DNA of 47,413 nt from positions 26,011 through 73,423 of the forward strand of contig NZ_LSEF01000006.1 of assembly GCF_001641695.1 (NCBI RefSeq), read 5' to 3'. The first letter of the stretch is position 1. The number at the start of each line of letters is the position of its first letter. Position numbers and translations under genes: made by a program. The DNA comes from Bradyrhizobium neotropicale. Lineage in GTDB: Bacteria > Pseudomonadota > Alphaproteobacteria > Rhizobiales > Xanthobacteraceae. The notes beneath the pieces were generated by a model. It worked only from the letters and a program-made list of their open reading frames with translations. It made no database searches and was not told where the DNA came from. Shown here in pieces: positions 16,373-26,161 of the stretch.

Positions 16373-17593
16373 TCATTGGCTCAGCTTCCTCGTGACGTCG
16401 AGAAGGACGTTAGCGCCCGCGATCAGCTCATGATCGGCCGTGAACTCTGCGGGGTTATGACTAATCCCGCCCTTCGATGGCACGAATATCATTGCCGCCG
16501 GCGCAACGCGCGCGATCATTTGCGCGTCGTGACCCGCGCCTGACGTCATTCGCCGGCAGGGTAGCTGCCGCTGGCCAGCGGACTCCTCAACGGCGCTCAC
16601 AATTTCAGGTGCGAATATCACCGGCTCAAAGCGAGCCAAACGCTCGGTCCTTACCTCGTAGCCTTCGGTGACAAGTCCGTCCAGGAACCTCTGAAGCGCC
16701 GCCTCCTGAGATCTCAGCCGATCCTCGTCCGGATTCCTCAAGTCGACAGTGAAGACAGCGGCTGACGGAATCACGTTGATCGCATTCGGTTCGAACCGGA
16801 TGGTTCCGACCGTCGCCACGGCGTCCCGCGTTCTTCGCGCTAGGTCATCAAGGAAGGCGATAGCTCGTCCCGCTGCAACACCGGCATCGCGACGCATCAC
16901 CATGGGCGTGGTTCCTGCGTGGTTCGCCGTGCCGGCTATTGACACCCTTTGCCACGAAATGCCCTGGAGGTTTTCGACAGCACCGATAGGCAGGCCTTCG
17001 GCTTCCAAGACAGGGCCTTGTTCTATGTGAAGTTCGACGTAAGCATGCGGTCGCAGGAATCCCGGTTCTCGGGATCCGGCGTAGCCGATGCGAGCAAGCT
17101 CCGCACCAAGGGTGGTTCCGTCGGTCCCGATGGCAGCAAGAGCATCGTCGGTAGCGAGTCCTCCGGCCGCGACAAGGCTGCCCATCATGTCAGGAGCGAA
17201 GCGTACGCCCTCTTCGTTGGTGTAGGCGACTACGGCGAGAGGCCGGGCCGGTCGAAGGCTCGCTTGTTGCATTGCTTCGATCACTGCCAAACCGGCCAGC
17301 ACGCCAAAGCAGCCATCGTAGATGCCGGCGTCGATGACCGTATCGATATGGGATCCCATCACGACCGGCTCACCTGAAGCATCTTCCGGCTCCCAGATGC
17401 CATAGATGTTACCAATGCGGTCGACTTCGATCCGCAAGCCCGCCTGCTTCAACCATTCACAAAGAAGGTCTCGCCCCTCGCGATCAGCATCGGTGCCGGC
17501 AACACGGCAGAGGCGACCGGCTTCGTCTCGGCCGATCGCGCCCAGTTCTTTGATACGCTCGATCAGGCGAGCTGCGTCAATCGCAATAGTCAT
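16373..17593 (-). CDS. M20 hydrolase, N-carbamoyl-L-amino-acid/allantoate amidohydrolase type
   Basis: A 406-aa cytoplasmic bimetal hydrolase. The visible metal-site motifs are VMGSHIDTVIDAGIYDGCFG (His and Asp ligands), YTNEEGVRFAPDMMGS (catalytic Glu), ELHIEQGPVLE and SGAGHDAQMIARVAP; NHAGTTPMVMRRDA is the dimer-domain lid. This set matches the hydantoinase/carbamoylase subfamily (AmaB, HyuC, AllC), which release ammonia and CO2 from ureido groups. The substrate is unproven; N-carbamoyl amino acids or ureido compounds are expected. The ATG at 17593 with GGAAGG 7 bases upstream is preferred over a GTG at 17599. It lies between another M20 hydrolase and dpaL. Confidence 0.88.
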   Translation of the reverse strand: MTIAIDAARLIERIKELGAIGRDEAGRLCRVAGTDADREGRDLLCEWLKQAGLRIEVDRIGNIYGIWEPEDASGEPVVMGSHIDTVIDAGIYDGCFGVLAGLAVIEAMQQASLRPARPLAVVAYTNEEGVRFAPDMMGSLVAAGGLATDDALAAIGTDGTTLGAELARIGYAGSREPGFLRPHAYVELHIEQGPVLEAEGLPIGAVENLQGISWQRVSIAGTANHAGTTPMVMRRDAGVAAGRAIAFLDDLARRTRDAVATVGTIRFEPNAINVIPSAAVFTVDLRNPDEDRLRSQEAALQRFLDGLVTEGYEVRTERLARFEPVIFAPEIVSAVEESAGQRQLPCRRMTSGAGHDAQMIARVAPAAMIFVPSKGGISHNPAEFTADHELIAGANVLLDVTRKLSQ

Positions 17594-17674
17594 AGCCACC
17601 CTTCCATGGAGGCCGCCTTCAGGCTGGTTTGTCAGCTTCTGCGACCCGTTTTGATCGTCAGATCTGATCGTTCG

Positions 17675-18832
17675 TCATGCCTCTGGTAGTCGACGCCGCG
17701 TGATTGCGACATGGAGCTTGGTGCCGGTGAGAAGTCCCTCGTCATTGAAGTCGTAGCTCGGGTTGTGCAGGGGGGCAGAGTTCGTGCCATTGCCTACGAA
17801 TAGAAAGCAGCCCGGCACGTGCGCCAGAAACCGCGCGAAGTCTTCCGATCCAGTCATAGGTTCACGTGCGGTCGCGACATTCTCTGGCGGAGCGACGGTA
17901 CGTGCGGCGGCAAACGCTTCCTCGACGAGGGCAGGGTCGTTCAGGAGCGGCACAAACTCGCGCGTATATGTAACCTCGACGGCAAGATTGTAGGTGCGGG
18001 CGGTTCCTTCAGCAATCGCACGCATCTGGGCCTCGATCTCCGCGCTGACTTCGGGGCGGAAGCTGCGTGCATCGCCCAGGATTCGTGCCAGTCCTGGTAG
18101 CGCGTTCCGGGTACCATCGGTAATGAGCTCGGTCACCGAGACAACACCGATATCGGTCGGGCTCAGCCGCCGAGACACTATCGACTGAATATTCATGACG
18201 GTCGCGCAGGCGGCCACAAGGGTCTCTTTGCCTTGATGGGGGCGGGCGGCGTGGCCGCCGATGCCCTTCAGTACAATTTCGAAGTTGTCCTCTGCCGACA
18301 TGATGGGCCCAACACGGGTTTGCACGTGCCCGATCGCAAGACCTGGCATGTTGTGGAGGCCATAGATTTCCTCAAACGGAAACCGTTCCATCAAACCGTC
18401 GTCGAGCATCGCGAGTGCCCCTCGGCCCCATTCCTCGGCGGGTTGGAAGACAAAACGCACGGTGCCATCGAACCCACCTTCTTCGGACAGAAGCTTGGCG
18501 GCCCCAAGAAGCATCGCGGTATGACCATCATGCCCGCACGCATGCATAACACCGGGATTGAGCGACCGATGGCCAATGTTCCCTTGCTCAGAGATGCGCA
18601 GTGCGTCCATGTCGGCGCGCAGCGCGATGCAGCGATTGCCCGTTCCGCGCCTCAGTGTGCCAACCACTCCCGTACCGCCGACTCCCTCAGTAACGTCGTC
18701 CAAACCAAATTCTCGGAGCTTTGCTGCCACGAAGGCTGCAGTGCGGCGCTCCTCGAACCCGAATTCTGGATGCCGATGGAGATCCCGTCTCCACTCCGTC
18801 ATTTCACGGTCCAGCATCGCAAAGTCGGTCAT
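17675..18832 (-). CDS. M20 amidohydrolase, HipO/aminoacylase type
   Basis: 385 aa. The motifs LHRHPEFGFEERRTAAF, ALRADMDAL, HACGHDGHTAMLLGAAKLL (HDxH metal ligands), FVFQPAEEWGRGALAM (catalytic Glu) and GIGGHAARPHQGKE are those of the M20D group: hippurate hydrolase, N-acyl-L-amino-acid amidohydrolase and IAA-amino-acid hydrolase. It would remove an acyl group from an N-acyl amino acid in the cytoplasm. AAGGAGA lies just before the ATG at 18832, so the longer reading to 18904 is rejected. It starts 37 bases after the binding-protein gene stop and is probably co-transcribed. Confidence 0.9.
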   Translation of the reverse strand: MTDFAMLDREMTEWRRDLHRHPEFGFEERRTAAFVAAKLREFGLDDVTEGVGGTGVVGTLRRGTGNRCIALRADMDALRISEQGNIGHRSLNPGVMHACGHDGHTAMLLGAAKLLSEEGGFDGTVRFVFQPAEEWGRGALAMLDDGLMERFPFEEIYGLHNMPGLAIGHVQTRVGPIMSAEDNFEIVLKGIGGHAARPHQGKETLVAACATVMNIQSIVSRRLSPTDIGVVSVTELITDGTRNALPGLARILGDARSFRPEVSAEIEAQMRAIAEGTARTYNLAVEVTYTREFVPLLNDPALVEEAFAAARTVAPPENVATAREPMTGSEDFARFLAHVPGCFLFVGNGTNSAPLHNPSYDFNDEGLLTGTKLHVAITRRRLPEA

Positions 18833-18869
18833 TGGGGTGTCTCCTTGGAAAGTGCTTATCTCGCTGCGA

Positions 18870-19967
18870 TCAACGCATCGGCGGGGCGTATTGCGCGCCG
18901 CCATCTTTCACGAGGCGGTTGATGCCGCGGGGAATGCCCAGCGGTACAATATTGCGATTCCAGATCTCGGCGAAGTTGCCGACCGCCTTAACTGCGTTCA
19001 CAGCCCACTGGGTGTCCAAGCCCAAAGCCGCACCGAGATTGTTCGTCTCGCCCATGAAACGCTGAATTTGGGGATTGGCGCTCTTACGGAACGTTTCTAT
19101 ATTTGATTGGGTAATGCCGAACTCCTCGGCGGTGAGCAGCGCGACATGCGTCCAGCGGACGATGTCGAAAAAGCGTTGGTCACCTTTGCGGACGAAGATT
19201 CCGAGAGGCTCTTTCGAGATGATTTCGGGTAGCACGACATAGTTGTCGCCCGCGGAACCCAGCGTCGCCTTGAACGAACCCAGTTGCGCACTGTCATTCG
19301 TGTAGGCGTCGCAGCGGTCGCTCATCAGCGCGTCGCGGATCTGTTCTAGCTTCTCAATGACAACAGGTTTTAGTTCAAGCTTATTGGCTCGAAAATAGTC
19401 GACGAGATTCACCTCGCCGGTCGAGCCAGGCTCCACACAGACGGATGCGCCGTTGAGATCCAGCGCGCTTTTTGCACCAATGCTCTTCTTTACGAGAAAA
19501 CCTTGGCCATCATAGAAGTAGACTGCAGCGACCTCCAGACCGAGACTGGCCTCACGGGTGAGAGTCCAGGTCGTATATCGCGCAACGAGGTCGACTTCGC
19601 CAGACTGCAGTGCGGGGAAGCGCGTAAGACTAGTCAAAGAAGTGAAGCGCGCTTTCGCGGGATCGCCGAAGATTGCGGCTGCGACAGAACGGCAGAGGTC
19701 AACATCGAGCCCCTGCATGACGCCCTTGCTGTCGGGGAAACTAAAGCCGGGCTTGTCCCCCGAGATACCACAGACCAGATATCCGCGGGCCTTGATGGCA
19801 CCGAGCGTGTCTACTGTACCGGCTGCTGCGGGTGAGTTCTGTGCCCGAGCTTGAGTGACCAACGGCGCGATCGCGAACGCTGCTGCACAGATCGTCGTGC
19901 GCAGGGCTCGGCGCAACATGTCGTGGCCCTTCGCGGGCGTCGAACAGCGCAAATCCGAACGTCTCAT
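18870..19967 (-). CDS. Polar amino-acid ABC transporter substrate-binding protein (AapJ-like), copy 1
   Basis: 365 aa. A signal peptide ends near QARAQ; the mature part begins GTVDTLGAIKARGYLVCG and has SFPDSKGVMQGLDVDLCRSV, TSLTRFPALQSGEVDL and SGDKPGFSF, typical of the general L-amino-acid (AapJ/BztA) family of about 340 residues. GGAGG sits 8 bases upstream of the ATG at 19967. It lies downstream of the transporter's own ATPase gene after a 245-base gap, so it may have its own promoter. A close paralogue is encoded at 23520-24623. The two differ at scattered sites, suggesting different ligand ranges. Confidence 0.92.
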   Translation of the reverse strand: MRRSDLRCSTPAKGHDMLRRALRTTICAAAFAIAPLVTQARAQNSPAAAGTVDTLGAIKARGYLVCGISGDKPGFSFPDSKGVMQGLDVDLCRSVAAAIFGDPAKARFTSLTSLTRFPALQSGEVDLVARYTTWTLTREASLGLEVAAVYFYDGQGFLVKKSIGAKSALDLNGASVCVEPGSTGEVNLVDYFRANKLELKPVVIEKLEQIRDALMSDRCDAYTNDSAQLGSFKATLGSAGDNYVVLPEIISKEPLGIFVRKGDQRFFDIVRWTHVALLTAEEFGITQSNIETFRKSANPQIQRFMGETNNLGAALGLDTQWAVNAVKAVGNFAEIWNRNIVPLGIPRGINRLVKDGGAQYAPPMR

Positions 19968-20212
19968 AGTGCAGTCCTCCTTCAAAGGCAGTGTGGTTGT
20001 TCGCGTTGATCTTTCCCGGCCTCTTCATCTTAAGACGGGATCCGCGCTGGCTGAGGACGGACGTCTTTCGATCGGGCGAGTTGCGTCAATCGCAAGAGAC
20101 ATTGCCATCCATCCATAGAGCCGCCTCCGGGACTAGCCTCGGCGAGCCGCGGCCTGCCGTTAGGTCAATCAATCCATCGGCTCGGAATTTCCCGAGTTGG
20201 CACATCGGAAGA

Positions 20213-21013
20213 TCAGTGTTGTCTAAGAACTTGACCTAAGAATAGCTTGAGCCGATCGGTCTTTGGTTGGCCAAACACCGCCTGCGGACTTCCAGACTCG
20301 ACGATCTGGCCGTGATCCATGAACACGACGCGATCGGCTACTTCGCGGGCGAATCCCATCTCATGGGTGACGCAAATCATCGTCATGCCATCCCTCGCGA
20401 GCGAAACCATCGTATCAAGCACCTCTTTGACCATCTCCGGATCGAGAGCCGACGTTGGTTCGTCGAACAGCATGATCTTGGGCTTCATGCATAGGGCGCG
20501 GGCGATGGCAACGCGCTGCTGCTGTCCGCCCGAAAGCTGGCCGGGGAACTTGTTGGCCTGATCCGGAATACGGACACGCTCCAGATAGGCCCTCGCCTGA
20601 GCTTCCGCGTCTGCGCGAGCGACGCCACGCACGAGCATTGGTGCGAGCGTACAGTTTTCGAGAACGGTCAGATGCGGGAATAAATTGAAGCTTTGGAACA
20701 CCATCCCGACCTCGCGGCGAACGGCATCCAGATGGGCGATGTTGTGGTCGACCTGTATGCCGTCCACGACGATCGTGCCCTGCTGATGTTCCTCAAGATT
20801 GTTGATGCAGCGAATAAGCGTGGACTTGCCCGAGCCTGAAGGCCCGCAGACGACGACCCGTTCGCCGGCTGCAACGTCCAGGTCGACGTCGCGAAGTACG
20901 TGCAGGTTGCCGTACCATTTGTTGACCTTTTGTATCGAAACCGCGATCGCCTGTGTTGGCGAGTTAGTCTCGGCGATCGCTGGCTCGACCACTTTAAGTT
21001 CCTCTTGATTCAT
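20213..21013 (-). CDS. Polar amino-acid ABC transporter ATP-binding protein (AapP/GlnQ-like)
   Basis: 266 aa. Walker [16 protein letters not shown]-loop [16 protein letters not shown], signature [16 protein letters not shown], Walker [17 protein letters not shown] and switch His in CVTHEMGF are all intact. This is the cytoplasmic motor for the two permeases just upstream (54 bases between permease stop and this start). The ATG at 21013 is preferred over a TTG at 21043, although the ribosome-binding site is weak. High similarity pattern to AapP/BztD of general amino-acid transporters. Confidence 0.94.
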   Translation of the reverse strand: MNQEELKVVEPAIAETNSPTQAIAVSIQKVNKWYGNLHVLRDVDLDVAAGERVVVCGPSGSGKSTLIRCINNLEEHQQGTIVVDGIQVDHNIAHLDAVRREVGMVFQSFNLFPHLTVLENCTLAPMLVRGVARADAEAQARAYLERVRIPDQANKFPGQLSGGQQQRVAIARALCMKPKIMLFDEPTSALDPEMVKEVLDTMVSLARDGMTMICVTHEMGFAREVADRVVFMDHGQIVESGSPQAVFGQPKTDRLKLFLGQVLRQH

Positions 21014-21066
21014 CTGCTGTCTCTCGCGGAAGGGGCGGCTCAAGATGTCGCCCGAGTGGTCAATGA

Positions 21067-22206
21067 TTAGCGGTGTCTATGCATGTTGAGGCCGAATTCC
21101 AGCCATTGGCTGTATCTCGACATCGCGAAGCAGAAGACGAAGTAGATCAAGCCGGCAAAGATGTAGGTTTCGACTCCGAATCCCTGCCAGGCGGGTTCAG
21201 CCACGGCGACCTGTGCCGAGTGCAAGAGGTCGTATAGGCCGATGATCAGGACCAGAGAGGTGTCCTTGAAGAATCCAATGAAGTTATTTACGAGCGGCGG
21301 AATGACCGTCCGCAAGGCTTGCGGAAGCACAATCCGCCTTGACGTCTGCCAATAGGAAAGCCCCAATACATACGCAGCCTCGTACTGCCCCTTGGGGAGC
21401 GCTTGTAGGCCGCCGCGCACGACTTCCGCCAGATACGCGGCGAAGAACAGGATGATGGCGATCTGGGCTCGGACAAGTTTGTCGAGATTGACGCCTTCGG
21501 GCATCAACAGAGGAAACATGACACTTGCCATGAAAAGGAGGGTGATCAGAGGGACGCCGCGGATGATTTCGACGTAGGCCACGCAGAGCCACTTGATGAA
21601 TGGGAGGTCCGAGCGTCGGCCAAGGGCCACGAAGACTGACAACGGAAATGCAATCGCAACCCCGATTGTCGCAATGATAAGCGTAAGTGCCAGGCCGCCC
21701 CAGTTCGGCTGAGAAACGAATGTGAGCCCGAATACCCCGCCCCACATGAGCAGTCCAATCAGGAGGAGCGCAATCACCCACACTGCTGCGAGTTCGAGGC
21801 GCCAGAACCGCTTCATCGCAGACACGACGAACAATCCGACGAAGAGTGCGACAACGATCGCTGGTCGCCATTGCTGCTCGAAGGGATATGTACCGAACAG
21901 GATGAAGCGGTACTTCTCCCTGATGACTGCCCAGCAAGCTCCAGTTCCCAGCGCTCTACAGCTATCGGTAATGGGGCCCTGTGGACCGGCTGGAACACTC
22001 CACACGGCGTCCAAAAAAGCCCATTGGAACAGCGAGAGTCCGGCCTTCGCCATGGCCGCCAGCAAGACCAATGTCGTGAGCGAGGAAAGCCGGGAGTAGA
22101 AGAGGTTCTCCCGCGTCCAAGCGAAGAAGCCGCCACCAATCAATTCCGGGCGTTCGCGCGCTTCAATGAGCGTCGGATTGACGATGTGTTCAACCGAAGC
22201 GGCCAT
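21067..22206 (-). CDS. Polar amino-acid ABC transporter permease (AapM-like)
   Basis: 379 aa with about eight membrane segments. The permease loop [18 protein letters not shown] and the EAA-type loop [21 protein letters not shown] are typical of the HisM/AapM family, and the extended periplasmic insert ([20 protein letters not shown]) is characteristic of the larger Aap/Bzt permeases. The start at 22206 lies 2 bases past the stop of the partner permease, so translation is coupled. It should form the channel together with that partner. Confidence 0.93.
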   Translation of the reverse strand: MAASVEHIVNPTLIEARERPELIGGGFFAWTRENLFYSRLSSLTTLVLLAAMAKAGLSLFQWAFLDAVWSVPAGPQGPITDSCRALGTGACWAVIREKYRFILFGTYPFEQQWRPAIVVALFVGLFVVSAMKRFWRLELAAVWVIALLLIGLLMWGGVFGLTFVSQPNWGGLALTLIIATIGVAIAFPLSVFVALGRRSDLPFIKWLCVAYVEIIRGVPLITLLFMASVMFPLLMPEGVNLDKLVRAQIAIILFFAAYLAEVVRGGLQALPKGQYEAAYVLGLSYWQTSRRIVLPQALRTVIPPLVNNFIGFFKDTSLVLIIGLYDLLHSAQVAVAEPAWQGFGVETYIFAGLIYFVFCFAMSRYSQWLEFGLNMHRHR

Positions 22207-22208
22207 GG

Positions 22209-23408
22209 TCAGCGCTCCACCAGCGCCACTCGGGCGTTGTAGATGTTCATCAGAAGACTGATAGAAAGACTGATCGTCAGATAGACGGCCATGATGACGC
22301 CCACGAGCTCGATGGATTGACCCGTTTGATTCATCGAGGTGGTCGCGACGGACACAATGTCCTGGTAACCGATCGCGACGGCGAGCGAGGAGCCTTTGGT
22401 CACGTTGAGATATTGGCTGGTCAACGGAGGCACAATGACGCGCAGGGCCTGCGGAAATACGATCCAAGTCAGAATGTTTTTCGGATGGAGCCCGAGGGCG
22501 CGAGCCGCTTCGTGCTGCCCTCGGCCCACCGACTCGAGCCCCGAGCGGACGATTTCGGCGATGAACGCGGCATTGTAAACGACGAGACCGACGAGAAGTG
22601 CGAAGAATTCGGGGGAAACGGTCGCGCCGCCGCGAATATTGAAGCCTTTCGGCTGAGGCATATCGAGAGCCACGGATGCGCCGAGCGAGAATCCGACGAC
22701 GAGCGGGATGGCGACCAGAAGGGTGATGGCTACCGGCCAGAACGACCTTGCGCGGCCGTCATCCAGTTGCTTGCGGGACGTTCTCTTCGCGTACAGTGTC
22801 GTTGCCAGGAGGCCGAGGACAAAGGCGAGCAGTGTCCAACCATGCGCGGCTTGCCAATCCAGAACGGGAAAGCTCAATCCGCGATTCGACAGAAAAACGC
22901 CGGCGACGGGATTTAGAGCCTGCCGGACGGGCGGCAGTTTCTGGAGGATGGTGTACCAAAGAAAGAGCTGGAGCAGGAGCGGCACGTCCCGGAATAGATC
23001 GACGTAAATGGAGGAAAGCTTGGCGAGCAGCCAGTTTTTCGAAGTGCGCGCGACGCCGATTGCGGTGCCGAGAATGGTTGCAAGGATGATGCTCCAGAAC
23101 GCGACCGACAACGTATTCAGGGTCCCTACGAGAAGCGCGCGGAAATAGCTGTCAGCTGGCGTGTAAGCGATCAAGTGTTCGGCAATAGGCAAACCCGCTT
23201 CGCGAGTAAGGAAGCCGAAGCCTGATGCGATGTTGCGCGCTGCAAGATTGTGGTGGAGATTGCCGGCGAGCCAGAAGACAGCCCCAAACAAGGCGAGTGC
23301 TGCGAGCGCTTGCCAAGCAAATCTACGAACGGCGACGTTGGAAAAGAATGTACCCAATGCTGCTGCCTGACGATTGTGCGCTTGTATGTCGTTGTTGAGT
23401 GCCGTCAT
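22209..23408 (-). CDS. Polar amino-acid ABC transporter permease (AapQ-like)
   Basis: 399 aa with about eight membrane segments and the long periplasmic insert of AapQ/BztB. Visible motifs include SIYVDLFRDVPLLLQLFLWY, EIVRSGLESVGRGQHEAARA (the EAA loop that contacts the ATPase) and VIVPPLTSQYLNVTKGSSLA. It begins 111 bases after the binding-protein gene copy 2; that gap contains two hairpins likely to adjust mRNA levels. Heterodimer partner of the permease that follows. Confidence 0.93.
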   Translation of the reverse strand: MTALNNDIQAHNRQAAALGTFFSNVAVRRFAWQALAALALFGAVFWLAGNLHHNLAARNIASGFGFLTREAGLPIAEHLIAYTPADSYFRALLVGTLNTLSVAFWSIILATILGTAIGVARTSKNWLLAKLSSIYVDLFRDVPLLLQLFLWYTILQKLPPVRQALNPVAGVFLSNRGLSFPVLDWQAAHGWTLLAFVLGLLATTLYAKRTSRKQLDDGRARSFWPVAITLLVAIPLVVGFSLGASVALDMPQPKGFNIRGGATVSPEFFALLVGLVVYNAAFIAEIVRSGLESVGRGQHEAARALGLHPKNILTWIVFPQALRVIVPPLTSQYLNVTKGSSLAVAIGYQDIVSVATTSMNQTGQSIELVGVIMAVYLTISLSISLLMNIYNARVALVER

Positions 23409-23468
23409 GTCGCCCTGCCACGAACTGCAATAGGTGAGTCAAAGTGAGGGTACGTCTCCCTAGGAGAA

Positions 23469-23518
23469 GGCGAGAGGATCGCCGGGAGGCCTTCCTCTCG
23501 CCACCGCTCGCGAGCGGT
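23469..23518. promoter_or_regulatory. Two adjacent hairpins between binding-protein and permease genes
   Basis: ACCGCTCG-CGAGCGGT (23503-23518) is a perfect 16-base palindrome starting one base past the stop of the binding-protein gene. Next to it GGCGAGAGGA (23469-23478) pairs perfectly with TCCTCTCGCC (23493-23502). They have no T-run, so they more likely protect the upstream mRNA from 3' decay, raising binding protein over permease, than stop transcription. Confidence 0.55.
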
Positions 23519-23519
23519 A

Positions 23520-24623
23520 TCACCGCATCGGGGGAGCGTATTGAAGGCCACCATCCTTCGCGAGACGGTTTACGCCGCGCTGAATTCCCAGGCTGGCGAT
23601 GGTGCGGTCCCACAACTCGGCGGTATTGCCGACGGCCTTGACCACATTGACGGCCCATTGTGGATCCAGCCCAAGCGCGGCACCTAGATCGCCGGTCTCG
23701 CCCACGAAACGCTGATTCTGTGGGTCTCGTGTCTTCCGGAAGGTGTCGATATTGGTTTTGGTGATGCCGCCTTCCTCGGCGGTCAGCATGGCGATGTAAG
23801 TCCAGCGAACGATGTCAAAGAACCGTTGGTCGCCCTTGCGGACGAAGGCTCCGAGCGGTTCCTTTGATATGATGTCGGGAAGAAGAATGTATTCGTCACC
23901 GGCTGGGCCCATCGAAAGTTTCAGGGAGCCGAGTAGCGAGGAATCGTTCGTATAGGCGTCACATCGGTTGTTTGCCAACGCATCGCGGACCTGTTCGACT
24001 TTTTCGATGACGATGGGCTTCAGTGCGAGATTGTGGGCCCGGAAGAAGTCGACCATGTTGGCTTCGCTTGTCGAGCCCTGCGTCACGCAGACGGTGGCAC
24101 CATCAAGCTCCAGCGCGCTCTTTACGCCCAGGCTTTTTTTCACCATGAACCCCTGGCCGTCATAGAAATAGACCGAGGCGACGTCGAGACCCAGGCTGGC
24201 TTCGCGAGTGAGCGTCCACGTGGTGAAGCGAGCCAGCATGTCGACTTCGCCGGATTGGAGTGCAGGAAAGCGTGTCAAGCTGGTGAGAGAGGTGAAGCGA
24301 ATCTTTTCCGGATCACCGAAGATCGCGGCTGCGACCGAGCGGCAGATGTCCGCATCCAACCCTTGCATCACGCCCTTGCTGTCCGGGAAGCTGAAGCCAG
24401 GTCGATCGCCTGCCACCCCGCAGATGAAGTATCCGCGAGCCTTGATGGCTCCGAGCGTGTCGACCTTGTCTGAAGCAGGGGTGCCCTGACCGCTCTGGTT
24501 TTGCGCCTGGGCGCCAAGCGGAGCGATTGCCATCGATGCTGCCAGGGCCGCGGTTCCAAGCGCGAACGCCAGTCTTGAGCGTAGCCTGCCCCCGCGAGTA
24601 TGAGCACGTCCCAAAGTCAGCAT
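23520..24623 (-). CDS. Polar amino-acid ABC transporter substrate-binding protein (AapJ-like), copy 2
   Basis: 367 aa. Signal peptide with hydrophobic core FALGTAALAASMAIAPLGA and cleavage near AQA; mature part DKVDTLGAIKARGYFICGVA. It shares nearly the whole length with copy 1 at 18870-19967, including both ends (RGVNRLAKDGGLQYAPPMR versus RGINRLVKDGGAQYAPPMR), so the two arose by duplication. AGGAAGG precedes the ATG at 24623. As the gene just before the permeases it is the likely main partner of this transporter. The mature protein works in the periplasm. Confidence 0.93.
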   Translation of the reverse strand: MLTLGRAHTRGGRLRSRLAFALGTAALAASMAIAPLGAQAQNQSGQGTPASDKVDTLGAIKARGYFICGVAGDRPGFSFPDSKGVMQGLDADICRSVAAAIFGDPEKIRFTSLTSLTRFPALQSGEVDMLARFTTWTLTREASLGLDVASVYFYDGQGFMVKKSLGVKSALELDGATVCVTQGSTSEANMVDFFRAHNLALKPIVIEKVEQVRDALANNRCDAYTNDSSLLGSLKLSMGPAGDEYILLPDIISKEPLGAFVRKGDQRFFDIVRWTYIAMLTAEEGGITKTNIDTFRKTRDPQNQRFVGETGDLGAALGLDPQWAVNVVKAVGNTAELWDRTIASLGIQRGVNRLAKDGGLQYAPPMR

Positions 24624-24724
24624 GGTCGATCCTTCCTGTTGGCTGTGATGTGTTGTTTTTGTCTTTGGGCGGGCCTTGCGGCATCACCGGTTCTTCTAAG
24701 AAAGCTCGGCGAGGAGCAGCCGTA

Positions 24725-26161
24725 TCAGGCCGCCGCCGATGCGACTGGTTGCCCGTCTCGGATCGCCGCCTCTCCGAGATCCCAGAACAGACCCGTCATG
24801 ATTTGCATTCCTTCCTCCGCCACGCTGACGAGCATGTGCTCGTCCGGTGCATGCTGGGAGCAAGAAGGATAGGAGTGCGGGATCCAGAGGGTCGGCATGC
24901 CGATGATCTCGGCAAAGACCTCGTTCGGCAGCGATCCACCAAAGTTGGGCAACAAAGATGCTTCGCGACCGAGCGTCGTTTCCATCGACGAAAGGGCGAA
25001 CCGTACCCAGCCGTTGTCGAGGTTGGTCCGGGTCGCAAGATAGAAGTCTTCCTTGATTTCCTCGAATTTCACGTCGGAGAACCCTCGCGCATCCAGATGC
25101 GCGCGCAATGCGGGAAGCACTTTCTCCGGATCGACGCCAACGACGTAGCGCAGTTGACACGTTGCTTGAGCGGTCCCCGGCACGGCATTGACGGGGGCAT
25201 CAGGCCGGCCGCAAAGGAAGGCTAGGACCTCGAAATTGCACCAGCCATAGACCTGTTCCGCGCTCGCCAAGCCCGGCTCACCCCACTTGTCGTCAATTGC
25301 CGGGTCGTCGGGGCCTGTTTCGAGGACGATTTTCTTCAGGGCTGCGCGGACCTCGGGCGGCATGCGGTCCGGCGTCCATTCGGGGATCGCGATGCGGCCG
25401 GTCGGATCGGTAATGCTAGCGATCGCATGGGCAAGCCTGATGCCGGGATTGACGAGCAGGCCACCCCAGTTTCCGGAATGATATGCTCCTTCGCGGATCT
25501 CGCAGGTCAGACGAAAGCCAACGCTGCCTCGACCGCCGAGAAACAGGGTCGGAGCACTTGCTGCCAAACGGGGGCCGTCGGAAGCGATAAGACAGTCTGA
25601 CTTGAGCAGATCGCGATGGTTTCTCGCGAGTTCGGCCAGCCCGAGCGAGCCGGTCTCTTCGCCCATCTCGATGAGAACTTTGGTGTTGAACCCAAGCTGG
25701 CCGCGTCTTTCCAGCACGATGCGCAAGGCAGCGAGGTTGATTGAGTGCTGACCCTTGTTGTCCGCAGTGCCTCGGCCGTAGATGCGTCCTTCGGCTTCAT
25801 CCAGTATCCAGGGATCGCGGCCGTCCTTCCAGTCGCCACTCATGCCCCACAGAACGTCGCCGTGGCCGTAGATCAGGATGGTGGGGCGTCCCGGATCTTC
25901 GATCCGCTCGGCATACATGGCCGGCAGACGCTGCTCGACCGGGTTCTCGATGACCTGGCATGAAAAACCCATCCGCTCCAGGAGCGGACGCATTTCCTTG
26001 TTCAAGTAGTGAAGGTGATCGTCGCGGCTGTCCGTTCGAGGGCTTTCGCTACGGATGGCAATGCGAGGGGCCATCTCGGCCGTGAAGTCGCCGTCAACGA
26101 CATAGCGTCGCGCGGCGGCAATCGCATCTTCCCTCGTGGCCGGCTGGGCAACGCTAGACAT
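24725..26161 (-). CDS. M20 family metallopeptidase (dipeptidase-like)
   Basis: 478 aa, with the larger M20 architecture seen in carnosinase/DUG-type dipeptidases. ILIYGHGDVLWG, YGRGTADNKGQHSINLAAL (Asp-Asn-Lys-Gly metal motif), VLIEMGEETGSLGLAEL (catalytic Glu-Glu) and SCSQHAPDEHMLV near the C-terminus (His ligand) are all present. It would cut a dipeptide or other amide in the cytoplasm. GGAG lies 6 bases before the ATG at 26161. This is the first gene of the minus-strand cluster, divergent to the Lrp-type regulator, and is 101 bases upstream of binding-protein copy 2. Its exact substrate is unknown. Confidence 0.9.
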   Translation of the reverse strand: MSSVAQPATREDAIAAARRYVVDGDFTAEMAPRIAIRSESPRTDSRDDHLHYLNKEMRPLLERMGFSCQVIENPVEQRLPAMYAERIEDPGRPTILIYGHGDVLWGMSGDWKDGRDPWILDEAEGRIYGRGTADNKGQHSINLAALRIVLERRGQLGFNTKVLIEMGEETGSLGLAELARNHRDLLKSDCLIASDGPRLAASAPTLFLGGRGSVGFRLTCEIREGAYHSGNWGGLLVNPGIRLAHAIASITDPTGRIAIPEWTPDRMPPEVRAALKKIVLETGPDDPAIDDKWGEPGLASAEQVYGWCNFEVLAFLCGRPDAPVNAVPGTAQATCQLRYVVGVDPEKVLPALRAHLDARGFSDVKFEEIKEDFYLATRTNLDNGWVRFALSSMETTLGREASLLPNFGGSLPNEVFAEIIGMPTLWIPHSYPSCSQHAPDEHMLVSVAEEGMQIMTGLFWDLGEAAIRDGQPVASAAA

